DNA from: Roseburia sp. 499
GTDB lineage: Bacteria; Bacillota; Clostridia; Lachnospirales; Lachnospiraceae
Assembly (NCBI RefSeq): GCF_001940225.2
Contig: NZ_CP135164.1
Span: 2,914,001-2,978,000 of the forward strand
DNA length: 64,000 bases
Direction of reading: 5' to 3'
Shown here piece by piece: positions 63,866-64,000 of this stretch (position 1 is its first letter; each line of letters opens with the position of its first letter). The position numbers were made by a program, and so were the translations under genes. Below the pieces are notes generated by a model that was not told where the DNA came from, did no database searches, and was given only the letters and a program-made list of their open reading frames with translations.

Positions 63866-64000
63866 CTATGCTCCAGTTAATTCCTCCAACGACCGAAAGG
63901 TATATCCCATTTCCTCCCACTTTGTTAACAATTCATCCAAAATCTCCCTATTGGTTTTTGACGTATTATGTAACAATACAATTGCTCCCGGATGCACTCT
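63866..64000 (-). CDS. Polysaccharide deacetylase, C-terminal end only
   Basis: The last 44 codons of a CE4-type deacetylase. The HPGAIVLLHNTSKTN motif (family: G-x-I-x-L-x-H) and the final MGYTFRSLEELTG segment are typical of PdaA/PdaB-like enzymes. The 5' part lies outside the window. Confidence 0.8.
   Translation of the reverse strand, partial: RVHPGAIVLLHNTSKTNREILDELLTKWEEMGYTFRSLEELTGA

Overview
The window looks like chromosome of a low-GC, spore-forming gut Clostridium of the Lachnospiraceae type. The pointers are a SpoVT regulator, a MocR-type PdxR with pdxST, a hydroxylamine reductase with its ferredoxin, an LXG/type VII toxin module, an agrBDCA quorum-sensing locus, ECF transporters, and strong GGAGG ribosome sites throughout. 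No rRNA, prophage or CRISPR array was found. Most genes lie on the minus strand.

Layout by region. 1-5.3 kb: a broken PAP2 phosphatase, a pullulanase lipoprotein and an aldose epimerase. 5.3-12.4 kb: a decaying sulfur island. It holds a tRNA-Cys-like gene, a frameshifted ssuB, ssuC, an activase fragment, an ssuA cut in two by an IS110 element, a degenerate cysK and two DUF2292 (YezD-like) genes. 12.5-18.6 kb: an Rpn-type nuclease, then an ECF transporter whose S-component gene is separated from its promoter and ribosome site by an IS66 element with an 8-bp target duplication. Three promoters in 11.6-18.6 kb carry the same CCTA-N9-TAGG operator, which ties the ECF cassette to the DUF2292/cys genes. 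18.6-22.6 kb: tcdA, a tandem hemerythrin, a glycerophosphodiesterase and an MFS carrier.

22.7-26.5 kb is a compact type VII secretion effector module: two small helical partner proteins, an LXG toxin ending in a glycine-zipper segment, a multi-pass membrane protein that is the likely immunity factor, and two DUF5085-like genes. 26.6-43.3 kb is mostly housekeeping: spoVT, thioesterase, polyphosphate:AMP phosphotransferase, Spx-like protein and acylphosphatase, phospholipase C, pdxST/pdxR, pepF, a 2-hydroxyacid dehydrogenase, sbcCD and a patatin. 43.8-48.0 kb is the pst-phoU phosphate operon, whose PstS is circularly permuted relative to the usual order.

48.2-56.3 kb is an agr system. AgrA and AgrC lie upstream. 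AgrB and AgrD are followed by two paralogous secreted proteins, a lipoprotein and an ABC-2 exporter. The agrBD promoter and the promoter of a separate lipoprotein gene at 48.2-48.9 kb share a 60-bp block with two 9-bp repeats 12 bp apart, the LytTR-type layout, so both are probably AgrA targets. 56.4-64 kb: an unrecognised zinc-ribbon protein, hcp with ferredoxin and a divergent Crp/Fnr regulator, an apparently shortened HD protein, two envelope proteins, and the end of a polysaccharide deacetylase.

The best candidates for undescribed biology are the agr-controlled secreted-protein/exporter cassette, the glycine-zipper LXG toxin with its membrane partner, and the shared sulfur-type operator linking DUF2292 proteins to an ECF transporter.
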